Shown here: positions 54,522 through 62,676 of the stretch, piece after piece | Layout: each line of letters starts with the position of its first letter | How positions within the stretch are numbered: the stretch's first letter is position 1 | DNA from: Coxiellaceae bacterium | GTDB lineage: Bacteria; Pseudomonadota; Gammaproteobacteria; Coxiellales; Coxiellaceae | Length of the DNA stretch: 64,000 nt | Assembly: GCA_029212925.1 (NCBI GenBank) | Contig: JARGOB010000007.1 | Coordinates: 1 to 64,000 of the forward strand | Direction of reading: 5' to 3' | Program-made: the position numbers and the translations under genes | The notes under the pieces: model-generated | What the model saw: only the letters and a program-made list of their open reading frames with translations | What the model was told of the DNA's origin: nothing | Databases searched by the model: none

Positions 54522-55716
54522 GATTGTGATCAGGAATGAGTGTCTGTTGTAATCGCATAGATAGCGCAAATAATACAGCAATTAATCCACACAATGCCGT
54601 CATGGTGATAAATAATGTACGATGACCACTGTAATGCAAAAGCAAGCCACCAATATATGCACCACAACCAATCCGGTATAAATAGGTCACACCATAATAG
54701 CTACCACGCATATGGTCCGGCGCCATCCGATCAATCGCCACATTGATATTCGGTGCTAATATTACTTCAGCAATAGAATAGGTAATAGCAGCGGATATCC
54801 ATAACCCTGGATGATGAATAGGAACAAAGGCATACATCAGTTGTGATCCAGCTAAAATGATTAGCCCAAAATATAATCGTTGTGCTAATGTCCAATTTTG
54901 TGTGAGTTTCATCATGAGGAATTGGCAAGTTACTATAGTTAGCGTGCTAGCAGTAATCATAACACTCAACAAATGCACCAGGCTTGGCATATGCAGTATT
55001 GCGAAATACTGTGGGATCGATGACTCAAATTGAACAATGATAATCCAAAAAAATAAATTCGCTAATATCATTAGCAGAAAAGAATAATCCTTGCTCAATA
55101 TGCGCCATGTTTGTAGAAATGATTGCTGATTATTTTGCTGTTGCAGGCTAGTATTTTTTTTTGGCATGTTAATCGAAAGTAAAATAAAGGCATACATCAT
55201 ATAAGCCGATGCCGCAATTAAAAACGTCGGCTGCTGTGCCAACAAACCAAAATGCAAACCCACCAATGGACCAATAGCGGCACCTGCATTAACCGCAAAA
55301 TAACGCCAGTGTAATGCCACTGCACGAAGCTTTTTGCTCGGTAAAAAATCTCCCATCAATGCCTTACTCATAGGGTCAATTAAAGCACGAGCAATACCTA
55401 CCAATATAACAGCAGCTATATAGCTAAACGTCTGGTGCGCAAATGCCAGTAAAGTAAATGCTGCAATTCCAATCACCGTACCAACAAGGCTCAGCTGGCG
55501 ACGACCAAAGCGATCAGATAAATGACTAGCATAGATGCCTAATAATGAAGAAATAATTGTAACGGTACTTAATATTAAACCAATGGTACTGGTTTCCAAT
55601 CCTTGATTTTGATGTAGCATCATAATCAAAAATGGCCAAGTCATCCAATAAGCACCATTGAGCACCATGGTGGCCAATAAAATTTCCCATACCGCTAGCG
55701 GGAAATCACGCCACAT
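54514..55716 (-). CDS. MFS transporter of the HExxH peptide locus
   Basis: A 400 residue major facilitator exporter with 12 helices and motif A ASHLSDRFGRRQLS (~58-71). It shows the drug-exporter style (MdtG/MdtH-like). Its start overlaps the epimerase stop by one base (TAATG), so it is part of the operon encoding the 22 codon peptide and the HExxH enzyme. Export of the modified peptide is the likely role, by context only. Confidence 0.85.
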   Translation of the reverse strand: MWRDFPLAVWEILLATMVLNGAYWMTWPFLIMMLHQNQGLETSTIGLILSTVTIISSLLGIYASHLSDRFGRRQLSLVGTVIGIAAFTLLAFAHQTFSYIAAVILVGIARALIDPMSKALMGDFLPSKKLRAVALHWRYFAVNAGAAIGPLVGLHFGLLAQQPTFLIAASAYMMYAFILLSINMPKKNTSLQQQNNQQSFLQTWRILSKDYSFLLMILANLFFWIIIVQFESSIPQYFAILHMPSLVHLLSVMITASTLTIVTCQFLMMKLTQNWTLAQRLYFGLIILAGSQLMYAFVPIHHPGLWISAAITYSIAEVILAPNINVAIDRMAPDHMRGSYYGVTYLYRIGCGAYIGGLLLHYSGHRTLFITMTALCGLIAVLFALSMRLQQTLIPDHNLI

Positions 55717-56567
55717 TAGCAGCTTACACTGAATTTATTTTGATAGAGCTGCAATAACTTTTGTAAAACCTCATCTACTGAGGCTAAGTTGAGACTATAC
55801 TGTTCCAGTAACTGTAGATTTAATGTTTTATCCAAAATTTTAACCAAATCAAATGGCTCATAATGAAACGAATCTTTCCATTCAATGTTTATCTTTCGCT
55901 GTAGCATTAAAGCCACCTTCTGACATAACTCTTGTGCCGTGATACTTTGTCTGCAAGCCACATTCACTGTATGCGTATCATTACTGTCGGCCAAATGAAT
56001 TAAACTACTCGCAGCGTCATTTGCTTCAATAAAATTAAAGGCTGGATTAGTTTTTGGCAAAGAAACACGATCATCAACAACCATTTGTATCACTTGCTGC
56101 AAGCGTTGATAAGGATCAGACTCACCTACAACAACTGGAAAACGTGCAATAATGTATGACGCTGCATGCTGTTTAATATATTGTTCACAACGCCATTTTT
56201 GTGAGCCATAAGGACTTAGTGCCTCATCCGGTTCAATTACATCATCTTCGATCAAATCGAGACCAGCCGGATAAACAGCCTGGCTTGAGGAAAAAATATA
56301 TCGTTTAGAATGTATAATCAGTGGCAACACGCTTTGCATTTGATCAATAGTATAAGCACTTTGATCAAATACAAGGTCATATACATCTGGTTCAATAGTC
56401 AACGGTAATTCACCGCTACGATCAAAACAAATAAATTTGCATGCACTCGGTATGGGCTGTTTTCCACGCGTCATCACAGTAACTTGATCACCGCGGTTTA
56501 ATAATTGCTGTAATAGGTATTTACCAAAATAGCGAGTACCACCCAAGACCAATACATTTCTACTCAT
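55716..56567 (-). CDS. NAD-dependent epimerase/dehydratase (extended SDR) of the HExxH peptide locus
   Basis: A 283 residue extended short-chain dehydrogenase. The Rossmann nucleotide-binding motif is VLVLGGTRYFGKYLLQQL (~5-22). The catalytic triad region shows FSSSQAVYP, with YGSQKWRCE supplying Tyr and Lys (~120-130), and a C-terminal substrate domain follows. Start ATG 56567 (AGGGAT upstream) or GTG 56573. It overlaps the HExxH gene, so the products are made together. In a RiPP setting it might oxidise or reduce a modified side chain or build a sugar; this is inference. Confidence 0.85.
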   Translation of the reverse strand: MSRNVLVLGGTRYFGKYLLQQLLNRGDQVTVMTRGKQPIPSACKFICFDRSGELPLTIEPDVYDLVFDQSAYTIDQMQSVLPLIIHSKRYIFSSSQAVYPAGLDLIEDDVIEPDEALSPYGSQKWRCEQYIKQHAASYIIARFPVVVGESDPYQRLQQVIQMVVDDRVSLPKTNPAFNFIEANDAASSLIHLADSNDTHTVNVACRQSITAQELCQKVALMLQRKINIEWKDSFHYEPFDLVKILDKTLNLQLLEQYSLNLASVDEVLQKLLQLYQNKFSVSC

Positions 56568-57540
56568 ACGCACAATCCCTCAATGATTCGAACAAATGAC
56601 GCCCCCGATCAGTTAATTGAGCATGTTGCTTAACGACGTCATAACTTTGATTAAACCATTGATCAATTCGTTGATTAAAATCATTGGCTAACGAACCTTC
56701 AAAGTAGTCTTTGGTTTTACGAAAGCAACGCACCATACGTGACAACACAAAGCATGCATGAAAGATACCCGACATCGGCCGTTTTGCTACACGAATGGGG
56801 GCATTATACAACTCATTTGGCTTATTTAACACCACCGGATCAAGTAGCTGTAAAGCAAACAGGTATTGATGCGCACATTCATGAACGATATGCTCGAGGT
56901 AATATGCAATCGGATGATCGCTTTCCTGCGGAACGCGTATATAGATTTGGCCAAATGCTCCTTGATAACTAAAAGCACGTATGGAACCTTCAAATAATTT
57001 AATCGCATATAAGTTATGTAAAGCACTATCTATATGCGTCTTATCACTTTGCGCCAACATATCAATAGCACGCACTATGCTTTGCTGTTGCAATTCGATC
57101 TGATGATTGAATACCGGCCTAACAACTTCGTAATTATTTTCCATACCAAATGGAGAAATAACATCCTGTCGCGCCTTGTCATTTATCATTTCAATTTCCC
57201 AAGATGTATTGAGAGCACTGCTGATATTTGGTTGATGTTTACGCGAAAGATTTATCGGTTGTGCGTTGAGCTGGCAAAGTGTATCTAAGATGATATCAAG
57301 ATTGCCTTCAGTCACATTTTTTTTAATCTTAAAATAATAAAAAAATAGTGCGGGATTAACTATTCCGTTATGTTTATATTGATTAAAACGCTGGACTTCA
57401 TCAGTCAAATCTATCTCGAGCTGTTGTGATAACTGTTGTTGTATACTGGCTAGTTTTTCGCAAATTATTTTTCGTGATAATCGATTTAGTTCATCGGCGT
57501 TACTTGTGTTTGGCGTCGCGTTAAATAGTGATTGATGCAT
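56560..57540 (-). CDS. HExxH-motif putative peptide-modifying enzyme
   Basis: A 326 residue protein of the HExxH putative peptide modification type, now known in part as 2-oxoglutarate-dependent HExxH peptide hydroxylases. The metal site is LEHIVHECAHQYLFAL (H220, E221, H224). The third ligand is probably H261 in KRPMSGIFHACFVLS, a block conserved in this family. The N-terminal ~150 residues are helical and may bind the peptide. GGAAGAG precedes the ATG. It lies 54 bases downstream of a 22 codon peptide gene and is separated from it by a strong hairpin. Side-chain hydroxylation of the peptide is the best guess; proteolysis is possible. Confidence 0.82.
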   Translation of the reverse strand: MHQSLFNATPNTSNADELNRLSRKIICEKLASIQQQLSQQLEIDLTDEVQRFNQYKHNGIVNPALFFYYFKIKKNVTEGNLDIILDTLCQLNAQPINLSRKHQPNISSALNTSWEIEMINDKARQDVISPFGMENNYEVVRPVFNHQIELQQQSIVRAIDMLAQSDKTHIDSALHNLYAIKLFEGSIRAFSYQGAFGQIYIRVPQESDHPIAYYLEHIVHECAHQYLFALQLLDPVVLNKPNELYNAPIRVAKRPMSGIFHACFVLSRMVRCFRKTKDYFEGSLANDFNQRIDQWFNQSYDVVKQHAQLTDRGRHLFESLRDCAYE

Positions 57541-57561
57541 TATTATTCTCTTCCGAATTAA

Positions 57562-57585
57562 ACCTCCCCAGCGAACTGAGGAGGT
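57562..57585 (-). terminator. Hairpin between the peptide gene and its enzyme gene (likely attenuator)
   Basis: On the coding strand ACCTCCTCAG-TTCG-CTGGGGAGGT forms a 10-bp stem (one G-U) capped by a UUCG loop. Only a short T-rich tract (TTTAATT) follows, so it should terminate partially or stabilise the upstream peptide mRNA. Placement between a small precursor gene and its modifying enzymes is a known way to make much more peptide than enzyme. Confidence 0.7.
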
Positions 57586-57593
57586 ATTTGTTA

Positions 57594-57662
57594 CTAGCCT
57601 TCTATCGCAGCCATATCAACGATAGGGTTAGTTTCTTCTAAAGTTACATTAACGTTAGTCAT
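57594..57662 (-). CDS. Candidate RiPP precursor peptide (22 aa)
   Basis: A 22 codon ORF starting MTNVNVTLEETNP and ending MAAIEG. It is preceded by an ideal ribosome binding site (TAGGAG seven bases before the ATG) and by an extended -10 promoter. It is followed by a hairpin and an operon encoding an HExxH enzyme, an SDR protein and an MFS transporter. No signal peptide is present. Asp, Asn and the Thr-rich stretch are plausible side chains for hydroxylation. At this length homology cannot be judged; the call rests on translation signals and context. Confidence 0.68.
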   Translation of the reverse strand: MTNVNVTLEETNPIVDMAAIEG

Positions 57663-57730
57663 GATATTACTCCTAGTTAAATTTTAATAAATGTGAAATT
57701 GCAATTAACACGGTACGCATTTTTTCAGTT

Positions 57731-57739
57731 TTTATAGCA
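57731..57739 (-). promoter_or_regulatory. Extended -10 promoter of the HExxH peptide operon
   Basis: The reverse strand reads TGCTATAAA (TGn plus TATAAA) about 70 bases upstream of the 22 codon peptide. It leaves an A/T-rich leader of about 60 bases. No canonical -35 is evident, as for the promoters at 22817 and 54513. Confidence 0.5.
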
Positions 57740-57775
57740 TCATTCAATTCCGTGTTTTTACTTTATTAACTCACA

Positions 57776-58198
57776 TTAGTTGCATCTTTTCATATGACAC
57801 ACCAAACTTGGCAACTTATTCGCTGTCACAATCACAGATTTTTTTGATGAACAGTTAAGCTTTTGTTTTATTTTTTTCATATAGGTTTCAACCGTGCGCA
57901 TAGAAATTCCCAACTTGTTACCAATGCCTAAATAGGTCATACCTCGCATTAAATATTTCAAACAATCCAACTCTCGCATAGTGAGGTATACACCCGGATA
58001 AGTTTCACCAATATAGATTCGCTTCAGCTGCTGTGATTTTTCAAGTTCTATCGGTGTACATATCTGAACCTCAGGAAAACAAACAAAACGTTTTTCAAAG
58101 TAAGGGTTTTTGCGGTTTTTAACTTCTTTAAGCACTGTATTCCAGTAATCCATCTCTTTCTCCATTACGTACATCAAGTAGCCCGGCATAGTAGCCAT
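57776..58198 (-). CDS. Short LuxR-type HTH regulator beside the HExxH peptide locus
   Basis: A DNA-binding protein of 140 residues from ATG 58198, or 125 from ATG 58153, which has the better ribosome binding site (GGAGAAAGAG). The C-terminal LuxR/GerE helix-turn-helix is clear: LTMRELDCLKYLMRGMTYLG followed by GISMRTVETYMKKIKQKLN. The N-terminal part lacks known sensor domains but contains YWNTVLKEV, resembling HWDDVLNDL in the regulator at 22235. It lies immediately upstream of, and codirectional with, the peptide operon and probably controls it. Confidence 0.8.
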   Translation of the reverse strand: MATMPGYLMYVMEKEMDYWNTVLKEVKNRKNPYFEKRFVCFPEVQICTPIELEKSQQLKRIYIGETYPGVYLTMRELDCLKYLMRGMTYLGIGNKLGISMRTVETYMKKIKQKLNCSSKKSVIVTANKLPSLVCHMKRCN

Positions 58199-58241
58199 AT
58201 ATACACACTCGGTCAACTATTAATACTAATTAATACGGAAA

Positions 58242-58259
58242 TATTAACATATATGTTAA
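58242..58259. promoter_or_regulatory. 18-bp perfect palindrome, candidate operator
   Basis: ATTAACATATATGTTAAT is a perfect dyad in the intergenic region between the leftward LuxR-type gene and the rightward repressor-like gene. It is suited to a homodimeric regulator, either the XRE/S24-like protein acting on both genes or the LuxR-type protein itself. Confidence 0.5.
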
Positions 58260-58397
58260 TTATGGCTTGAGCCTTACCGGTTATTAACGATACAATGCTG
58301 ACATTAGTGTATATATATGTGCTTTTATGTTGTTTTTTTGACATATATCACTGATAATAACCGGCAATTGAAAACTGTTTCGAGAAACCAAATAGCG

Positions 58398-59084
58398 ATG
58401 AACAAAATAGTGAGTTTTTCTACATTAAAACAAGGATATGGCACTTTAATGGAAGTGCTCAACGGCCTGATGTCTAAGACTAACACCAACATTAATCAGC
58501 TAAGTAAAAACACAGGATTGGCCAATACCACCATAAAACGGATATGCACTGACAGCACCTGCAACCCCACACTAACGTCGATTGCAAAGATTGCGGATTT
58601 TTTCGGCGTCACCGCCAGCCAATTAATTGGTGCTGAGCCACTTGATACCGATTCAAATAGCTACCAACCCAATTTTAACCAGTGGCAACAAGTGCCAATC
58701 ATCTCACTCGAACAACTTGTCGACTGGCCAAATAATATCGAAACCGTTCGTGAACAAACCGATCACCAAACTGTAATGACTGATCTACCCACAGGTGACA
58801 ATACGTTTGCCATGATCGCTGAAGATGAAACACTGGAACCTAAATTCTCAGCCGGCACTATTCTGATTTTTGATGCGCAAAAAGCACCCAAGAATAAGGA
58901 CTATATTGTTTTACTGATGGACAACAAACCCTTACCTCAATACCGTCAGCTATTAATTGATGGTCCCGACCAATACGTTAAAACCATTAATCCTGAATTT
59001 GCACATAAGGCGCCGGTCGCACTGATTGATAACCCCTGCAGAATTTTAGGTGTGCTAATTCAAGCGAAATCGAATTATGTTTAA
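58398..59084 (+). CDS. Phage-repressor-like regulator (XRE HTH plus S24-like domain)
   Basis: A 228 residue protein. An N-terminal XRE helix-turn-helix (NINQLSKNTGLANTTIKRI, then NPTLTSIAKIADFFGVTASQLIG, residues ~31-78) is joined to a LexA/CI-like C-terminal domain (~100-228). In the cleavage region the usual G-D-S-M appears as DETLEP, so the nucleophilic Ser is replaced (Thr145 at best alignment). Self-cleavage is unlikely and the domain probably only dimerises. Start ATG 58398 is chosen because the HTH begins nearby; an upstream in-frame ATG at 58317 would add an unlikely hydrophobic leader. No prophage genes surround it. Confidence 0.82.
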   Translation: MNKIVSFSTLKQGYGTLMEVLNGLMSKTNTNINQLSKNTGLANTTIKRICTDSTCNPTLTSIAKIADFFGVTASQLIGAEPLDTDSNSYQPNFNQWQQVPIISLEQLVDWPNNIETVREQTDHQTVMTDLPTGDNTFAMIAEDETLEPKFSAGTILIFDAQKAPKNKDYIVLLMDNKPLPQYRQLLIDGPDQYVKTINPEFAHKAPVALIDNPCRILGVLIQAKSNYV

Positions 59085-59846
59085 TTAAACAGCTTTGCTT
59101 TGCTCAGGAGGGAACATATTCACCACATTGGCAGGCTTAGAACTATTACGCCTCAGCAATGCACTGAGCGGATTAAACGACACATGTTCTTCGTAAATAT
59201 CGACCCGCTCAACTTTCTTTAATAACACCACAATTAAACTCGCAGGCAAGACCGCAATTGCAGAAAACACCACTTTAAACAGAAACATATTAATAAATAA
59301 TTGCATACCTGTATGCCAACCCTCAACAGGCACTAAGGCGATTGCTACAATAATCGCGGTTAAAACAAATTCACCAATTGCACTGGAAAATAGGCTGCGC
59401 AATGAAAAATAGCGACCTTGCGTAAGGATTTTTGTTTTACCAATGATTTGAGCATTCAATATCATACCCACCAACACAGCGGTTAAATTGGAAAGAAATA
59501 CCAGCCATGAGGCGCCAAATACCAAATGATAAGCATCCATATGATGCCAGTTAATAGGATGCGGCATAGCATTAACCCACAACGGAATTAAACTAAAAAA
59601 TGACTGCGCTATCAATGCCGTAAAAATAGTACGTCGCGCCAATGTCGGGCCATACACTTCAGCAATAATATCACTCAATGCAAACGTTGCTGGAAAAATA
59701 AAAATTCCACCTGGCTCTATAAACGGACCCAATAACATCATGCGATAGGCAACCGCTTGTGCAGTAATCATTAATACCGCATAAAATACTGACAATAACA
59801 TGTAGTATTTAAATTGTGATTTAATTTTTACGACTGATGTATTCAT
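59085..59846 (-). CDS. Queuosine precursor transporter, VUT/YhhQ family
   Basis: A 253 residue inner membrane protein with six to seven helices. Family hallmarks include GGIFIFPATFALSDIIAEVYG (~46-66), containing the conserved Asp and Glu, and later SAIGEFVLTAI. YhhQ imports preQ0 or related queuosine precursors for tRNA modification. It abuts the repressor-like gene convergently and is 8 bases downstream of the 172 residue gene, so the latter two are cotranscribed. Confidence 0.85.
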   Translation of the reverse strand: MNTSVVKIKSQFKYYMLLSVFYAVLMITAQAVAYRMMLLGPFIEPGGIFIFPATFALSDIIAEVYGPTLARRTIFTALIAQSFFSLIPLWVNAMPHPINWHHMDAYHLVFGASWLVFLSNLTAVLVGMILNAQIIGKTKILTQGRYFSLRSLFSSAIGEFVLTAIIVAIALVPVEGWHTGMQLFINMFLFKVVFSAIAVLPASLIVVLLKKVERVDIYEEHVSFNPLSALLRRNSSKPANVVNMFPPEQSKAV

Positions 59847-59854
59847 TTTTTATA

Positions 59855-60373
59855 TTATAAATAATGTATTTTACTATTTAATTTTTGATTTAAACTGTAT
59901 TCCGCTTCACAATCCACATATTTCTCCGTGCAATACGCCTTGGTTAACTTCATCACATCCTCACGGCTGAGCAGCTGCAAGATCTGCTTATTTTGTTTAA
60001 TAAAATACTCTGCTGTACCACAAATGATTTTCTTATTTTCCAGCAATAGCACTTTAAAAATATATTCGCCATGCAGATTTGCGGTTAACGGAAACTCTTC
60101 AATAAAAGCAATTGGACGATTTAATTCTATTAAGTATTGCCGCTCTATACGCTGACGATCTTTAGCAGGCAGCATATGAAAATATTTATCACAGGCAATA
60201 ATCTGTTTTGTTGTTAGCTGTATCGGCATAGGTATGCGTCTTGCCTTTACTGTGAATTGCGCGCGTTTGGTTAGATTATCAATACTGCAACCAACAATAC
60301 GGCATGGGTATTTCGGAAAAGCTTCCTGCCATGCAGCTTTTAATAGTTTTATCAATGACTTCCAACGTGACAT
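59855..60373 (-). CDS. Conserved-looking hypothetical protein (172 aa)
   Basis: ATG 60373 has GGGA seven bases upstream. The protein is soluble, basic in the first half (CRIVGCSIDNLTKRAQFTVKARR) and of mixed strand/helix type, with four Cys residues. I do not recognise it. It is followed within 8 bases by the VUT-family transporter, suggesting one transcript, though a link to queuosine is not shown. Confidence 0.65.
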   Translation of the reverse strand: MSRWKSLIKLLKAAWQEAFPKYPCRIVGCSIDNLTKRAQFTVKARRIPMPIQLTTKQIIACDKYFHMLPAKDRQRIERQYLIELNRPIAFIEEFPLTANLHGEYIFKVLLLENKKIICGTAEYFIKQNKQILQLLSREDVMKLTKAYCTEKYVDCEAEYSLNQKLNSKIHYL

Positions 60374-60478
60374 AACCATTCCCAATTATCACTTTTAACA
60401 AATCGCCATAAATGCTAACATAGCGTCCATTATTAATAAAGTTAACTATTTAAGTTAAAGAGTGCCCGAGAGAAAATC

Positions 60479-61918
60479 ATGTCAAGACCAGCAAGCCAAT
60501 TGTTTACACCACCCGTAAAGGAAGAAGTCATGACTGCATCAGCACGTTTAGCCGAGTGGGCGTTAAGTACGTTTTCATCGAGATCACTGCCTACAGCAAC
60601 TCGACGCATGGCAGGCTTAGCTTTGATAGATCAATACGGCCTGCAAATTGGTGGCAGCACTTTTCCATGGAGTGAAGCAGTATATCAAACTGCTTTGATG
60701 ACTTATGGTACTGGTGATAGCACAGTAACACGTCACGGCACACAGCTGACAGCTCCCGGCGCTGCTTATGTGAATGGCTGCTTTTCGCACGCCCAAGATT
60801 TTGATGACAGCCACCAAAGAGCGCAAACCCATCCCGGACCGGTGGTTATTCCTGCCGCCATGGCCGTCGCTGAGTCAGTGGGCTGCAGCGGTGAAGAAGC
60901 ATTGATCGCAAGCGCCGTTGGTATTGAAGCCATGACACGCTTAGCAGCATCTATTTGCCCGGCTTGTATTGAAGGTGGTCATCACACGCCCCCGACTGTC
61001 GGGCCTTTTGGTGCCGCGATTGCATCCGGCTTATTACTCGGTCTCTCACATGAACAGCTAACCCATGCACTCGGTATTTGCGGCAGCTCTGCCGGTGGTC
61101 TGGTCGCTTATACAGAATCCGGTGGATCAGTGAAGCGCATACATACAGGCATCCCCGCACGCGCTGGTGTCGAAGCAGCACTACTAGCGCAACGCGGATT
61201 AACAGGCCCTAGTTCAGTTATCGATGGCAAAAAAGGCCTATGGGCTGTATTTGGTCGCGGCGAAGCAGTACCCGAACGTTTGTTTGGTGGCCTTGGCGAG
61301 CATTACATGCTCGATACCTTAATGTTTAAACCCTACAACTGTTGCTACCTAATCCATCCAGCGATCGAAGGCTTTTTAAAATTAACCGCCGATAATGGCA
61401 TAGCTGCTGAAGATATTGCTGAAGTCACTGTTGGCTTAAGTGATTTCTCACGATCACATGCGGGCACTATTACCGTGCCACACGATGAACTAGGCGCACA
61501 ATTCAGCACCTCATTTACCTTAGCGTTGTCATTATTAAAAGGCGCACCTGGCATGTGGTCTTATTCACCCGATGTGATTACCGACCCTGATATAATTGAT
61601 TTAACGAAAAGAATTCACGTTACTCCTGACGAACAAGCTCAAGCAGAGTTCCCCAATAAAAATGGCTGCTTAGTCACTATAAAAACTACTGATGGCAGAA
61701 TACAGTCGATTCGCATCACTGAGCCCAAAGGTTGTCCCGATAACCTAATGGCATCTGATGACGTTGAACGTAAGTTCTTCGCTAATACTGTTCCTGTTAT
61801 TGGCGATGAACGCGCACGCGAACTATATGACCAGTTACGCTGCTTTAATGAGCTTATTAGCGTACGCGAATTAACTGAGTGCTTTGGTGAAACCATAACC
61901 AGCGCTTTATCAAAATAA
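60479..61918 (+). CDS. MmgE/PrpD family protein (2-methylcitrate dehydratase-like)
   Basis: A 479 residue member of the MmgE/PrpD family, which includes 2-methylcitrate dehydratase and cis-aconitate decarboxylase. Family segments are LALIDQYGLQIGG (~47-59), YVNGCFSHAQDFDDSHQRAQTHPGP (~98-122), ALGICGSSAGGL (~196-207), and the block FKPYNCCYLIHPAIEGFL (~283-300). No prpB or prpC gene is nearby, so the substrate is uncertain. The start could also be ATG 60530, which has a stronger ribosome binding site (AAAGGAAG) and would trim 17 residues. Confidence 0.87.
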   Translation: MSRPASQLFTPPVKEEVMTASARLAEWALSTFSSRSLPTATRRMAGLALIDQYGLQIGGSTFPWSEAVYQTALMTYGTGDSTVTRHGTQLTAPGAAYVNGCFSHAQDFDDSHQRAQTHPGPVVIPAAMAVAESVGCSGEEALIASAVGIEAMTRLAASICPACIEGGHHTPPTVGPFGAAIASGLLLGLSHEQLTHALGICGSSAGGLVAYTESGGSVKRIHTGIPARAGVEAALLAQRGLTGPSSVIDGKKGLWAVFGRGEAVPERLFGGLGEHYMLDTLMFKPYNCCYLIHPAIEGFLKLTADNGIAAEDIAEVTVGLSDFSRSHAGTITVPHDELGAQFSTSFTLALSLLKGAPGMWSYSPDVITDPDIIDLTKRIHVTPDEQAQAEFPNKNGCLVTIKTTDGRIQSIRITEPKGCPDNLMASDDVERKFFANTVPVIGDERARELYDQLRCFNELISVRELTECFGETITSALSK

Positions 61919-62014
61919 TTTCTGCTAATACAGCCATATAAACGGGCTGAAAAGCCAAGTCCCATATCATATTTCAAGTGCTATAATTGGCCAAGCATAG
62001 CCGAGGAGATAGCC

Positions 62015-62560
62015 ATGAAACCACTCATCATCAGTTGCTTTATTACCGCAGCAATCGCTTTGCCAGCCAGCAGCTTAGTTGCCGCCACACCTGCAGATAC
62101 CAATGCAAATACTAATTCCAGTCTTGTTGCTGAAACCCCACCCAACACGTCCAGCGACACCCCTTTGGGTTCATCATCCAATCCTGCTGATGACCCATTA
62201 GCCAGCACTAATGCAAATACTACACCGGATACTTCTGCTGATACATCCTCTGAAAAACCTTCTGGAACATCAGCCATTAAACCTTGCAAATTAGTGTCTG
62301 ATTTTCAGGCCACTAATCGCTATGTTTATCAATGCAAAAGCGGTGAAAGCTATAACATCGATGCTGCAAAATTACGTCACTGCAAAACCGGCGGCATAGC
62401 AAAAGAAGACAGCACCGTCAGTAAAAATATTTATTCTCTATTTTGCAATGATGGCTCGAGTACCACAGCAACTTGCACCAATGGCTTCTTTAACAAGCCA
62501 CATCAATTAATGATCAACGGCACCAAGCAAATTGTTATTACCTGCCAGGACAACAGTTAA
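62015..62560 (+). CDS. Secreted Ser/Thr/Asn-rich protein with Cys-containing C-terminal domain
   Basis: A 181 residue exported protein. The signal peptide (MKPLIISCFITAAIALPASSLVAA) is followed by a disordered segment of ~65 residues built from loosely repeated Thr, Ser, Asp, Pro and Asn (TNANTN..., SNPADDP, TSADTSSEKPS). The C-terminal ~90 residues contain six Cys with regular spacing (CKLVSD, YQCKSGESY, HCKTGG, LFCNDGSS, TCTNGF, TCQDN), suggesting a disulfide-bonded periplasmic or extracellular domain. An AGGAGATAGCC ribosome binding site supports the start. Unrecognised. Confidence 0.75.
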   Translation: MKPLIISCFITAAIALPASSLVAATPADTNANTNSSLVAETPPNTSSDTPLGSSSNPADDPLASTNANTTPDTSADTSSEKPSGTSAIKPCKLVSDFQATNRYVYQCKSGESYNIDAAKLRHCKTGGIAKEDSTVSKNIYSLFCNDGSSTTATCTNGFFNKPHQLMINGTKQIVITCQDNS

Positions 62561-62563
62561 ATT

Positions 62564-62660
62564 ATGGATCCCGGCTCGGAGGCCGGGACTAAATCGTCAT
62601 TGCGAACCACGTAGTAGCGCGGTAATCTAGATTGCCTCGTCGCAAGCTCCTCGCAATGAC
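62564..62660. repeat. Dispersed intergenic palindromic repeat
   Basis: Between the secreted protein and pepN. A hairpin CCCGGC-TCGGAG-GCCGGG (62570-62587) is followed by a longer element bounded by GTCATTGCGA (62596-62605) and its inverse TCGCAATGAC (62651-62660). The latter type is a very common proteobacterial interspersed repeat. The first part shares the ATGGATCCCGG edge with the repeat at 50135. Confidence 0.75.
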
Positions 62661-62676
62661 ATAGCTGATGACAACA

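Noticed and set aside
58317..58397. Upstream in-frame ATG extending the repressor-like protein by 27 residues
   Set aside because: The extension is a hydrophobic stretch unlike XRE regulators, and the HTH domain starts normally from ATG 58398.
58398..59846. Prophage remnant suggested by the CI-like regulator
   Set aside because: No integrase, structural, lysis or attachment-site sequences nearby. The flanking genes are chromosomal transport and tRNA-modification genes.
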